This document shows, piece by piece, positions 30,485 to 39,067 of a DNA stretch of 59,364 nucleotides (position 1 is its first letter; each line of letters opens with the position of its first letter). The translations under genes and the position numbers were made by a program. The DNA is from Angelakisella sp. (GTDB lineage: Bacteria; Bacillota; Clostridia; Oscillospirales; Ruminococcaceae). The notes below the pieces were generated by a model. The model was not told where the DNA came from, did not search any database, and saw nothing but the letters and a program-made list of their open reading frames with translations. The stretch is from positions 1 through 59,364 of the forward strand of contig JAHHSN010000007.1 in the NCBI GenBank assembly GCA_020025195.1, given 5' to 3'.

Positions 30485-31639
30485 ATGTTGGAAAAGCAGG
30501 CTCTCCGGGAGGAGAAATTGGAACGCCAGAAGAACGCGGTCATACACATTCTGTACTGGGTGCTCATCCTCGCGACGGTGTTTCTTTCCGTCAAATATCT
30601 TTTGCCGGTGCTGATGCCCTTTGTCATCGCCTTTTTTGTCGCGTGGCTCCTCAACCGGCCCATTACCTGGCTTTCCCAAAAGACCCGCCTGCCGCGCGGC
30701 ATTGTCGGCGTTCTGGTCATCATCCTCTTCACCCTTGTGGTTTCGGGGATCGTCACCCTTCTCGGTGCGGCGCTCCTGTCCTGGCTGCAAAAGGGGCTGA
30801 CCATGCTGCCGGAATTTCTGAAGAACGGGGTTTTCCCGTTCCTCAAGCGCTTTCTGGAGCGCATCGAGTCCATCGCGGCGCTCATTGACCCGGTCATCGG
30901 CATGACGCTCGGCAGCAGTATCGACGGGATGTTCCAGATTCTTAACGAAGGCATCGTCGGGGTCTGCGGCGGGCTCATTTCCGCCCTCGGAAAGTTTCTC
31001 ACCGGGGTACCGTTTGTCCTTATGCGGCTCATTATCACCCTTATCGCCTGCATCTTTATCGTCATCGACTTTGATACCATCAGGCGGTTTCTGTACCGCC
31101 TCCTGCCGGCGGGCCTCAAGCGGGTGCTGCGGGAGGGCGGCGCCTTCTTTGGAAAGACCCTGCCGCGCTGTCTCCTCTCCTATGCGGCCATCCTTTTCAT
31201 CACCTTTTTGGAGCTTTGGCTGGGGCTTAGCATCCTCCGGGTGCCAAGTGCCGTCTTCATCGCCTTTTTCATCGCAATCTTGGATATCCTCCCGGTGCTC
31301 GGGACCGGGACCATCCTCATCCCGTGGGCGGTTATTTCCTTTGTCAACGGACAGATTCGGCAGGGCGTGGGACTTCTTATCCTCTATGGCGTTATCACCC
31401 TCATCCGCAATATGCTGGAGCCCCGCCTTGTGGGAAAGCAGATTCATCTCCACCCGGTGGTCACCTTCGCGGGGATGCTGGTCGGTCTCCGCTTCTTCGG
31501 GATTCTGGGGCTGCTGGGGGTCCCCCTGACCCTTTCCTTCCTCCGTTTTCTGCACGAACAGGGGATTCTGCACTTTTCGATTTTCGATGAGGAGAAAAGA
31601 GCGCCCGCCGCCGAGGAGACCGCCGTCCAAAAAGAATAG
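30485..31639 (+). CDS. AI-2E family (PerM/YdiK-like) membrane protein
   Basis: The 384-residue protein has about eight membrane helices: two at the start (HILYWVLILATVFLSVKYLLPVLMP), a long amphipathic middle, and the conserved C-terminal part with IAILDILPVLGTGTILIPWA, GVGLLILYGVITLIRNMLEPRLVGKQIHLHP. This is the AI-2E transporter/PerM family; different members export signal molecules, act as Na+/H+ antiporters, or are unknown. Start ATG 30485 is eight bases after AAAGGA; earlier in-frame starts lie before that site. It is monocistronic or linked loosely to the fetAB pair. Confidence 0.9.
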   Translation: MLEKQALREEKLERQKNAVIHILYWVLILATVFLSVKYLLPVLMPFVIAFFVAWLLNRPITWLSQKTRLPRGIVGVLVIILFTLVVSGIVTLLGAALLSWLQKGLTMLPEFLKNGVFPFLKRFLERIESIAALIDPVIGMTLGSSIDGMFQILNEGIVGVCGGLISALGKFLTGVPFVLMRLIITLIACIFIVIDFDTIRRFLYRLLPAGLKRVLREGGAFFGKTLPRCLLSYAAILFITFLELWLGLSILRVPSAVFIAFFIAILDILPVLGTGTILIPWAVISFVNGQIRQGVGLLILYGVITLIRNMLEPRLVGKQIHLHPVVTFAGMLVGLRFFGILGLLGVPLTLSFLRFLHEQGILHFSIFDEEKRAPAAEETAVQKE

Positions 31640-31644
31640 AAAAC

Positions 31645-31684
31645 GGTCCTTCCCTCAAACCGACGCCGGAAAAAGGGAAGGACC
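31645..31684 (+). repeat. 11-base inverted repeat before fetA
   Basis: GGTCCTTCCCT pairs perfectly with AGGGAAGGACC across an 18-base loop. No T-run follows, so it is a leader hairpin or an incomplete terminator in front of the ABC transporter. Confidence 0.6.
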
Positions 31685-31701
31685 TCGAAAAGGGAGCTGT
31701 C

Positions 31702-32343
31702 ATGAGCCAATTTTACACCACGGGGGACCTGACCTATTTGGATAAGATCCATTATCCGGAAATCACCATTAAAGAGAACTCGTTCACCTTCATTACGGGA
31801 AAAAGCGGCTGCGGAAAAAGCAGCTACTTAAAAATGCTGAACAGAAGCATAGCAACGCGGGAAAATACCGTCTTTTTTCAGGAGCGTCCCCTGTCCGATT
31901 ATGATATTCTGTCCTACCGCAGGCAGGTCCTTCTGGTCCCGCAAAATGTTTATCTGGAGAATGGAACGGTGGCGGATAATTTCCGTTTCTACTACGAAAA
32001 CCGGGAACAGGAGCTTTTAACCGAGGAGGAAATCCGAAAATATCTCTCCATCTGCTGTATGGACACCGATGTGAATGCCTCCTGCGAAACGATGTCCGGC
32101 GGCGAAAGGCAGCGGGTCTTTTTGGCCATCTTTTTGTCGCTGGCGGCCGACGCCCTGCTTTTGGACGAGCCCACCGCGGCGCTAGATGAAAAAACGGCGG
32201 ATCTGCTGATGAAAAATCTCAAGGATTACAGCAGGCGGCAGAAATTAACGGTGGTTTGCGTCTGTCACAGCAGGCAGCTGGTCGACCGATATGCAGACGC
32301 CGTCATTGATATGGGAGGACCTTCGGATGAATCAGATCATTGA
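31702..32343 (+). CDS. fetA: ABC transporter ATPase, FetA-like (YbbL)
   Basis: The 213-residue ATPase has Walker A GKSGCGKSS, Q-loop LLVPQNVYLENGTV, signature MSGGERQR, Walker B ALLLDEPTAALD and a switch His in CVCHSRQ. Its short length and overlap with the UPF0014 permease identify the FetAB pair, which in E. coli promotes iron export under oxidative stress. The role here is inferred from that family. The 3' end overlaps fetB by 17 bases. Confidence 0.85.
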   Translation: MSQFYTTGDLTYLDKIHYPEITIKENSFTFITGKSGCGKSSYLKMLNRSIATRENTVFFQERPLSDYDILSYRRQVLLVPQNVYLENGTVADNFRFYYENREQELLTEEEIRKYLSICCMDTDVNASCETMSGGERQRVFLAIFLSLAADALLLDEPTAALDEKTADLLMKNLKDYSRRQKLTVVCVCHSRQLVDRYADAVIDMGGPSDESDH

Positions 32344-33106
32344 ACTGCAGATCTGGCAGTTCCTTTGCATTTATCTTCTTCTGATTGTTATTTTGGCGAT
32401 TATGAAGAAGTGCCGAATCGACAAGTCCCGTTTGCTGCTGACGGCGAGCATAAAGATGACGGTGCAGCTGGTGCTGGCCGGCCTTATCTTATCTTATATT
32501 TTTGAAAACCCCCATCCCGTTTTCACGGGGCTTTATTTATTGTCTATGTTGGCCTTCACCATTTATCGGGTGCTGAGTAAATACCCATTCCTGCAGACGC
32601 GGTTCAAGCTGATCGTCGGCGCCTCCATTACCATCTCCGGGCTCTTTATTGTTTTCTATTTTATCTTTGTGGTGGTGGGCTCCGGCGCCTTTACGCCCCA
32701 GTATGTTATCCCAATTTCGGGAATGGTGATGGGAAACACCATGACGGGCGTATCCTTGGGTCTTAAAACATTCACGGAATCGTTGGACGCCCAGCACGCC
32801 AAAATAGAGGCCCTGACCTGCGCGGGCGTGTCGGCGGACCGGATCCTGTTGCCCTTTGTCAAGCAGGCGCTGGAAACGGCCATCCTACCGACCCTCAATA
32901 CCATGCTCGGCATGGGTATTGTGGCGCTGCCCGGAATGATGACGGGTCAAATCTTATCGGGCACGCTTCCTACCACCGCCATTCTTTATCAGATCGCAAT
33001 TATGATCGCGATCTGCACGGCGGTGACCTGCTCCTGCTTTTTCACCCTGTATTTCGGCAGCAAGACGCTGATTGAGCGGAAAACACAAATGATAGTATTT
33101 CGTTGA
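32327..33106 (+). CDS. fetB: UPF0014 family permease, FetB-like (YbbM)
   Basis: The 259-residue protein has about seven membrane helices and the UPF0014 signatures: the RLLLTASIKMTVQLVLAG loop, VIPISGMVMGNTMTGVSLG, and LNTMLGMGIVALPGMMTGQILSGTLP. These motifs are highly conserved in FetB. The start ATG 32327 follows GGGAGG; the longer frame from 32291 lies inside fetA. It ends at a strong bidirectional hairpin. Iron or other metal export is the family inference. Confidence 0.9.
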   Translation: MNQIIELQIWQFLCIYLLLIVILAIMKKCRIDKSRLLLTASIKMTVQLVLAGLILSYIFENPHPVFTGLYLLSMLAFTIYRVLSKYPFLQTRFKLIVGASITISGLFIVFYFIFVVVGSGAFTPQYVIPISGMVMGNTMTGVSLGLKTFTESLDAQHAKIEALTCAGVSADRILLPFVKQALETAILPTLNTMLGMGIVALPGMMTGQILSGTLPTTAILYQIAIMIAICTAVTCSCFFTLYFGSKTLIERKTQMIVFR

Positions 33107-33165
33107 TAAGTGGGGAACGGCAAGCGGACCACGCAGCCGGAAAGCCCCCAAGAACCGAAACAAAA

Positions 33166-33218
33166 AACTGCCTGTTACCGCGGGGAAAGGCTCCGCGGCG
33201 GACGGGCAGTTTATTATT
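33166..33218. terminator. Bidirectional terminator between fetB and the DUF1275 gene
   Basis: AACTGCC...CCGCGG pairs with CCGCGG...GGGCAGTT. On the plus strand it leads into TTATTATT, and on the minus strand into a six-U run, so both converging genes can use it. Confidence 0.85.
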
Positions 33219-33256
33219 ATCATTCGGAAAGAGGCAAGAGGGCGGGGAGCCGGGGC

Positions 33257-33982
33257 TCAGTGTCCGCAGGGCTTCCGGTCCAGCTCTCCGTGCTCCACCG
33301 TGAGGTCGGCGTGGACCAGCGCGGCAAAGATGATGCCGAGGGGGATGAGGGCGAGCCAGATGGCTTTTTCCAGAAGAAACTTTCCGGCAAAGCTCAGCAC
33401 CACCCCGCCGAGGAAGAAGGAAATGAGCATCTTGAGGTGGGTGCAGCCGCGTTCCAGAGCGGCTTTATCCTTCTTATGGAACGCCTTGGCGACGGCGATG
33501 CCCAGCTGGCGGACGTGGTTGGTGCAGAAGGTGGTCGCCATAGGAATACCCTCCGCCTGCCGGAAGGTGTTATACTGCATGGAGGCGATGAAATTGACCA
33601 GCACCTGCACAATCTGGTGGGGAACGGTAAGCGGCAGAAAGCCGATGCCAAAGAGTGTCAGCATCTCGATCCCGATGAGATAGGTATCCCAGCGGAGAAA
33701 GCCGAGCCGCTTTACGGGGGAGGGGAGAATTTCCGAGATAAAGGAGCCGAGAAAATAGGCGGTGATGGGGATGAGAAAATAGAGCCCATCCTTCCAGCGC
33801 CCCTGCCCAAATGCAATGGACATGATGACGATGTTGGCGGTCTGGGCGTTGCAGAAAGCGCCGCCGCGCAGGGTGAAGGTATAGGCGCCCATCATGCCGG
33901 AAACCGCCATGAGAAGAAGAAAGACGCTTTTACGTTCGCAGAGAAGATAACGGGAACGCTCCGTTGCAGTTACAGGTTCCAT
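33257..33982 (-). CDS. DUF1275 (YoaK-like) membrane protein
   Basis: The 241-residue protein has about six helices and the DUF1275 pattern: GMMGAYTFTLRGGAFCNAQTANIVIM near the N-terminus, then FIASMQYNTFRQAEGIPMATTFCTNHVRQLG. In most relatives this second motif reads CTGNLR; here CTNH. Function of the family is unknown; some members are annotated as transporters. It is transcribed alone from a TTGACA/TATACT promoter and ends at the shared terminator. Confidence 0.9.
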   Translation of the reverse strand: MEPVTATERSRYLLCERKSVFLLLMAVSGMMGAYTFTLRGGAFCNAQTANIVIMSIAFGQGRWKDGLYFLIPITAYFLGSFISEILPSPVKRLGFLRWDTYLIGIEMLTLFGIGFLPLTVPHQIVQVLVNFIASMQYNTFRQAEGIPMATTFCTNHVRQLGIAVAKAFHKKDKAALERGCTHLKMLISFFLGGVVLSFAGKFLLEKAIWLALIPLGIIFAALVHADLTVEHGELDRKPCGH

Positions 33983-34005
33983 CCGATGACCTCCTACGGA
34001 AGAAT

Positions 34006-34034
34006 AGTATAGGCGAGAAACGCGGGAATGTCAA
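34006..34034 (-). promoter_or_regulatory. Promoter of the DUF1275 gene
   Basis: On the minus strand TTGACA (34034-34029), a 17-base spacer and TATACT (34011-34006) lie just before the ribosome site. Confidence 0.8.
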
Positions 34035-34090
34035 ACCTTTTGTAGGGCAGCTTTTCTCCCGAACCTTGTCGTTCCCGGCCCTCAAAAATA

Positions 34091-34099
34091 TGCTATAAT
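34091..34099 (+). promoter_or_regulatory. Extended -10 promoter of the radical SAM pair
   Basis: TGCTATAAT reads TG-N-TATAAT, about 33 bases before the start. The -35 region is poor. Confidence 0.5.
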
Positions 34100-34132
34100 A
34101 CCCTTATTACCCATAAAAGGAGAGGAACCGCT

Positions 34133-35026
34133 ATGGAAATCCCGACGCACTGCACCCTATGCCCCCGCCGCTGCGGAAAAAACCGCACCGAAGAACTCGG
34201 ATTTTGTGGGGGAGGCAGCCGGGTCAAGGTGGCGCGAGCTGCCCTCCACTTTGGGGAGGAACCCTGTATTTCCGGGGAAAGGGGCTCCGGAACGGTGTTC
34301 TTTTCCGGCTGCGCGCTCCGCTGCTGCTACTGCCAGAACCATGATGTGAGCCTTGGGAATTTCGGAAAGGAAATATCCACCGGGCGCCTTGCAGAAATCT
34401 TTCTGGAGCTTCAGGCCTTAGGAGCCCACAACCTGAACCTTGTGACGGCAGGACACTATTATCCGTGGGTCCTGGAGGCGCTGGACGCGGCAAAGCCGGA
34501 ACTTACCATTCCCATCGTCTATAACACCGGCGGGTATGAGACGGAGGGAGCCCTCCGTGCGCTTTCCCCCTATGTGGATATCTGGCTCACTGACCTAAAA
34601 TACCGTTCCCCGGAGCTTTCCGCGCGGTATTCGGCGGCCCCCGATTATTTTGAGGTCGCATCCCAAGCGGCAAAATTCATGTGCCGGGCGGCGGGCGCGC
34701 CCCGCTTCGGGGAGGATGGCCTTCTCCAAAAAGGCGTCATCCTGCGGCATTTGGTGCTCCCGGGCGCTTGGGAGGATACCCGTGCTGTCATTAATTTTAT
34801 GGCGGAGGAGCTCCCCGAGAAGGGGTTTCTTCTCAGCCTGATGAGCCAGTACACGCCTTTTTATAAGGCCAAGGAGATGAAGCCTCTTTCCCGGCGGCTT
34901 TCCACCTTTGAGTACCGCCGCGCCGTCAATTACGCGGTGGAGCGGGGGCTTACCGAGGGCTATACGCAGGAAAGAAGCAGTGCCGGGGAGGAATACACCC
35001 CGGCCTTCGACCTCACAGGGGTCTGA
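34133..35026 (+). CDS. Radical SAM protein, PflX-like (COG1313)
   Basis: The 297-residue protein binds a SAM-cleaving cluster through GCALRCCYCQNHDVS (Cys-X3-Cys-X2-Cys). An extra Cys-rich N-terminus (CTLCPRRC, then GFCGGG) is characteristic of COG1313, annotated as putative pyruvate-formate-lyase activating enzyme homologues. LVTAGHYYPWVLEAL and VYNTGGYET follow. The target is not known; no glycyl radical enzyme is encoded nearby. Start ATG follows AAAGGAGAGG. It precedes another radical SAM gene by 27 bases. Confidence 0.9.
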   Translation: MEIPTHCTLCPRRCGKNRTEELGFCGGGSRVKVARAALHFGEEPCISGERGSGTVFFSGCALRCCYCQNHDVSLGNFGKEISTGRLAEIFLELQALGAHNLNLVTAGHYYPWVLEALDAAKPELTIPIVYNTGGYETEGALRALSPYVDIWLTDLKYRSPELSARYSAAPDYFEVASQAAKFMCRAAGAPRFGEDGLLQKGVILRHLVLPGAWEDTRAVINFMAEELPEKGFLLSLMSQYTPFYKAKEMKPLSRRLSTFEYRRAVNYAVERGLTEGYTQERSSAGEEYTPAFDLTGV

Positions 35027-35053
35027 CAGGGAGAGAAAGAAAGGAGAAGCACG

Positions 35054-35944
35054 GTGTACTTAAATACCCTCAGCGACGTCCTCAAAGCCCAATACGGCAC
35101 CAAGGTGTATAAGCTCGCGCTTTCCTCCGGGTGCGGCTGCCCCAACCGGGAGGGGGAGGGGAGAGGCTGCATCTTCTGTGACGGGGCGGGAGCCTTTGCA
35201 GCGCGTGGCAGCGTGGCGGAGCAGCTGGAGGAGGCGAAAGCGAGGGTCGCCGCGAAGCTCAAAAAACCCGGAAAATATATTGCCTACTTTCAGTCCTTCA
35301 CCAATACCTACGCCCCGGTTTCCTATCTGGAGCCGCTGTTTCACGCCGCCATGGCGCCTTCTGACGTTGTGGCACTTTCCGTTGCCACCCGCCCGGACTG
35401 CCTGGGGGAGGACGTGCTGGCGCTTTTGGGAGCGCTCAATGAGGAGAAGCCCGTCTGGGTGGAGCTGGGGCTGCAGACCATCCATCCCCGGACGGCAGAG
35501 TATATCCGCCGCGGCTATGAGCTTTCGGCCTTTGACCGCGCGGTGCGGGCGCTCCGGGCCCGGGGCATTACCGTGGTGGTGCATCAGATTCTGGGGCTTC
35601 CCGGAGAGACGCCGGAGATGATGGCGGAAACCTCCCGGTACATCGGACATTCCGAAGCGGACGGCGTCAAGCTCCATATGCTCCACATTCTGGACGGCAC
35701 CGACCTGGCCGAGGAGTGGCGCGCGGGGCGGGTCCCGGTCTATGAGCCGGCGGAGTACATCCGGGTGCTTGCCCGGTGCGTGGAAAGCCTCCCCCGGGAG
35801 ACGGTCATCCATCGGCTCACCGGGGACGGTGCCCGGAAAAACCTTCTAGCCCCCCTTTGGAGCACCGACAAAAAGCGGGTGCTCAATGAGATTCACCGTG
35901 CTTTCCGTCTGATGGACGTGGAGCAGGGAAGACTCTTTTATTAA
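35054..35944 (+). CDS. Radical SAM protein, TIGR01212 (YtqA) family
   Basis: The 296-residue protein has the TIGR01212 cluster motif, CGCPNREG and CIFCDGAG, with the wide Cys spacing typical for the family. The barrel pattern follows: YFQSFTNTYAP, SVATRPDC, WVELGLQTIHPRTAEYIRRG, HQILGLPGE and the KLHMLHILDGTDLA strand. YtqA function is not defined. GTG at 35054 is used, with AAGGAG seven bases upstream. It is likely co-transcribed with the preceding radical SAM gene. Confidence 0.9.
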   Translation: MYLNTLSDVLKAQYGTKVYKLALSSGCGCPNREGEGRGCIFCDGAGAFAARGSVAEQLEEAKARVAAKLKKPGKYIAYFQSFTNTYAPVSYLEPLFHAAMAPSDVVALSVATRPDCLGEDVLALLGALNEEKPVWVELGLQTIHPRTAEYIRRGYELSAFDRAVRALRARGITVVVHQILGLPGETPEMMAETSRYIGHSEADGVKLHMLHILDGTDLAEEWRAGRVPVYEPAEYIRVLARCVESLPRETVIHRLTGDGARKNLLAPLWSTDKKRVLNEIHRAFRLMDVEQGRLFY

Positions 35945-36006
35945 AACAGAAGGCAATCCCTCCTCGGAGTGGCGATTTTTCTCCCGTTGCCCTTTTGCAA
36001 AATGAT

Positions 36007-36036
36007 TTGAAAGCCGATACGCTTTTGGCTTATAAT
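36007..36036 (+). promoter_or_regulatory. Promoter of the MATE gene
   Basis: TTGAAA (36007-36012), an 18-base spacer and TATAAT (36031-36036) lie 44 bases before the start. Confidence 0.7.
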
Positions 36037-36079
36037 AGGGGAAAATGATTTCAGAAGAAAAGGCAGCAGGAAAAACAGC

Positions 36080-37444
36080 ATGAACACAAGAACCGATCTC
36101 TTAAACGGAAACATCTTAAAAGCCCTTGTGACGATGGCGCTCCCCATTATGGCGACCTCCTTCCTCCAGATGGCCTACAACATGACCGATATGATCTGGA
36201 TTGGGCGGGTGGGCAGCGATTCCGTTGCCGCGGTCGGAGCCGCCGGAATGTTCGCGAACCTTGCGAATGGGCTGGGCGCCTTTTTGCGGGTGGGAGGACA
36301 GGTCCATGTGGCTCATTCCTATGGAGCGGGCGACCGGAAGCTGGCCGCCCGTTACGCGAGGAATGCCCTCCAGACGGGCGTCGTGATCTCTGTTATTTAC
36401 GGCGTCCTGCTCTGTCTGCTCCGCAAGCCGTTTATCGCCTTTTTCCGCTTCACCAAGCAGAAGGTCATTCACGACGCGGAGGCCTACCTGCTCATCATTG
36501 GGATCTTCATCCTGTTCAGCATTATGAATCCCATCTGCACGGCGGTCATCACCGCAACGGGGAACAGCAAGACTCCCTTTAAGATCAGTGCCGTTGGGCT
36601 GATCCTCAATCTCATCCTCGACCCGCTCATCATCTTCGGGGTCGGTTTTCTCCCCGCCATGGGGGTGCTGGGGGCGGCGGTGGCCACTGTTTTTGCGCAG
36701 TTTGTGGTCTTTCTGCTTTATCTCCGCTATCTTAAAAACGACGAGCTGGTGTTCAGCAATATGCGCTTTGACGCGAAGCCCGACCGCGCTCCTTGCCAAT
36801 ATGACTAAGGTGGGACTGCCCGCCACCATCCAGTCGGTCATGTTCAGCGGCATCGCCATGGTCATTGGGCGCATCATCGCCGCGTGGGGAGAGACGGCCA
36901 TCGCCGTGCAGAAGGTCGGCATTCAGGTGGAGGCCATCTCCTATATGACCGCGGACGGCTTCGCCATGGCCACCAACTCCTTTATGGCGCAGAACTACGG
37001 CGCGGGTCAGCTGGAGCGCTCCAAAAAGGGATACACCACCGCGCTGGGCGTGATGGCCCTCTGGGGGCTCCTCACCACCGCCGTTCTGATCCTCTTTCCC
37101 GCGCCCATCTTCCGGGTCTTTATCACCGAGGACGCGGTGCTTCCGCTGGGGGTGGATTACCTTCGCATCCTCGGCTACTCCCAGTTCTTCATGTGTCTGG
37201 AAATTCTTACGGCGGGGGCCTTTTCCGCCTACAAAAAACCACCCCGCCCTCCGTGGTCAGCATTCTGTTCACCGCCCTCCGGATTCCCATGGCGGTCTTT
37301 CTCGGCAAAACGGCACTGGGACTCAATGGCGTCTGGTGGAGCATCAGCCTTTCTTCGGTCTTCAAGGGGGTCATTCTGGTCATCCTGTTTGCCCTCTTTA
37401 TGAGGCGCTTCGAGCGAAGAGAGAACCGCCAAACCGCCGACTGA
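36080..37444 (+). pseudogene. MATE family multidrug/Na+ efflux transporter, two frameshifts
   Basis: The full-length product would be ~450 residues with 12 helices, as in MATE exporters. Three frames are needed. The first (36080 to ~36785) has LPIMATSFLQMAYNMTDMIWIGRVG. The second (~36785 to ~37232) has VGLPATIQSVMFSG and ATNSFMAQNYGAGQ. The third returns to the first frame with PSVVSILFTALRIPMAVFLG and a normal stop at 37442-37444. The first shift is at GACCGCGCTC near 36780-36790. The second is at a six-A run in CTACAAAAAACC (37231-37242), where one more A restores the frame. This is either a decayed gene or two assembly errors. Confidence 0.85.
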
Positions 37445-37456
37445 GGCATAAAAAAA

Positions 37457-37481
37457 GGGACGCCGGAAGGCGTCTCTTTTT
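37457..37481 (+). terminator. Terminator of the MATE gene
   Basis: GGGACGCC pairs with GGCGTCTC around GGAA, followed by TTTTTG. Confidence 0.88.
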
Positions 37482-37557
37482 GTCAGGGGGGCTTGGGATC
37501 GGCGCTTTTCCCGGGAAAAGCCGCCCGCCGCGGGGCCGTGTTTTTTCATAAAAGCGG

Positions 37558-37586
37558 TTGTAATTTTCCCGGAAGGATGGTATATT
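37558..37586 (+). promoter_or_regulatory. Promoter of the zinc-ribbon membrane protein gene
   Basis: TTGTAA (37558-37563) and TATATT (37581-37586) are 17 bases apart. Confidence 0.6.
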
Positions 37587-37618
37587 CAGCGCATAGAAGT
37601 TGATAGGGGGAATCCTCA

Positions 37619-38902
37619 TTGTATATGAAAGGCGGGAACGCAGAATACAAACACGGCGAGCTTTTCCGGAAATTCTGTCTCGGGCTTCAGAACTGGTGCC
37701 GCACCGGAAAGGAACCGTCAGCCGGCGATCAGGACATCAAGTACTATCTGGACCTGCAGGAGAAAAGACTGCGGGAGCACGGGCTGACGATGGAGCTTTC
37801 GATGGAGCCGGAGCAGGACGTTTTGTCTGTTCATGAGCTCAATGAGTGCGTGTCGATCCTGGGAGAAGGCGTTTCCCGGTTCAGCAAGTCTCTCTACACC
37901 CAGCAGGTCACCCGAAAGGTGACCTTTTCCCGGGACGGGGAGGTGCTGCTTCGGGGGGAGAAATGCCTTTCGATGTATCAGACCATTCTGGACCCGGATC
38001 CGGAGGACAAAAATATCGGCCGGACGACCTATGTCTGTCCCCACTGCGGCTCCATTTCCACTCTGGAGGTGCTTCAGGACACCGGCTGTCCTTACTGCGG
38101 GACCCGGTATCTGATGAAGGAGCTGTACCCCAAGGTCACCAATTTTTATTTCATCAGTCACGGGTTCATGACGGAGGAAATGTGGAAGAAAAAGAGAAAA
38201 CGCCTCCTCCTTGCGGCGGGCTGCATGGATATCATCTATATGGTGTACACCCTTTTGACGGACGCTTCCTTTGAGTGGCCGGAGGCCCTGCTGGCGCTTC
38301 CGCTGGGCTTTGGCTTATGGCTTTTTGTGCTCTATTTTCTCTATTCGCTCTGGATGCTGTGCCGAACGACCGCGCAGGCGGGAAAGGCGATCTCGATGCT
38401 GGCGTCGACCGCAGGCTCCAAAAAAAGAATTACCCGGAAGCTGAAGGCGTTCGATCCCGCGTTCGACTACGAATATTTTGAAGGCAAGGCCCTGTCGCTC
38501 GCCCGGATTCTGATGCTGAGTCCGCGGCCGGAGGACTGTGTGCAGTATCAGGGGCCGGCGCTTTCGGACTGCTTTTCGGACGTGGTGGATATCCAGTACC
38601 GGGGCGGCATCGGCGTGCGGAGCATAAGAAAATCCCGGGAACGGATCGAAGTGGAATTGAATCTGTTCCTGACCACTACATTGGACCGCGGGGGAAAGCT
38701 CCGCGAGAAGGACGAGAAAATCCGGCTCAGTATGTACCATAACGCCGCGTTCCCGGTGGAGGAAGCCTTTTCCATTGTAAAGGTGCAGTGTCCCCATTGC
38801 AGCGGCAGCTTTGATGCCCGAAACAAGAAAAACTGCCCCTTCTGCGGTCAGGTGTACGACGCAGGAATCAACGACTGGGTGGTTACGAAAATCAGCCGGT
38901 AA
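37619..38902 (+). CDS. Membrane protein with two zinc ribbons and a Tim44-like domain, unknown function
   Basis: The 427-residue chain has an unusual order. Residues ~1-135 are soluble and helical. A first zinc ribbon follows (YVCPHCGSIS and GCPYCGTRY). Two membrane helices lie at ~205-260 (LLLAAGCMDIIYMVYTLL; GFGLWLFVLYFLYSLWML). A domain resembling Tim44-like folds spans ~285-390 (FDYEYFEGKALSLARILML, VDIQYRGGIG), and a second ribbon ends the protein (VQCPHCSGSF and NCPFCGQVYD). TTG at 37619 is six bases after AGGGGGAA; ATG 37625 is the alternative. It is single, with its own promoter. The Tim44 likeness is tentative. Confidence 0.8.
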   Translation: MYMKGGNAEYKHGELFRKFCLGLQNWCRTGKEPSAGDQDIKYYLDLQEKRLREHGLTMELSMEPEQDVLSVHELNECVSILGEGVSRFSKSLYTQQVTRKVTFSRDGEVLLRGEKCLSMYQTILDPDPEDKNIGRTTYVCPHCGSISTLEVLQDTGCPYCGTRYLMKELYPKVTNFYFISHGFMTEEMWKKKRKRLLLAAGCMDIIYMVYTLLTDASFEWPEALLALPLGFGLWLFVLYFLYSLWMLCRTTAQAGKAISMLASTAGSKKRITRKLKAFDPAFDYEYFEGKALSLARILMLSPRPEDCVQYQGPALSDCFSDVVDIQYRGGIGVRSIRKSRERIEVELNLFLTTTLDRGGKLREKDEKIRLSMYHNAAFPVEEAFSIVKVQCPHCSGSFDARNKKNCPFCGQVYDAGINDWVVTKISR

Positions 38903-38985
38903 AAGTGTCCCGCTTTCCTCCCGCTCCTGTTACGGCTCCCAAAGCCGGCTTAAATCGGCCGAGACCGGATGCGCATGACCCATAC

Positions 38986-39013
38986 ACGCCGACTTCTCTG
39001 GAGGCATAGGATA
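38986..39013 (+). promoter_or_regulatory. Sigma-K-like promoter before the Cys-rich gene
   Basis: CATAGGATA (39005-39013) fits the sigma-K -10 pattern CATANNNTA, and AC at 38986-38987 lies 17 bases before it, as in the sigma-K -35. No housekeeping promoter is seen. The match is short, so this is suggestive only. Confidence 0.35.
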
Positions 39014-39067
39014 GAAATGGCCGGCGTTCTGCTGACCGAAATAAAAAAGAGGAGCGTGCGTTAGATC

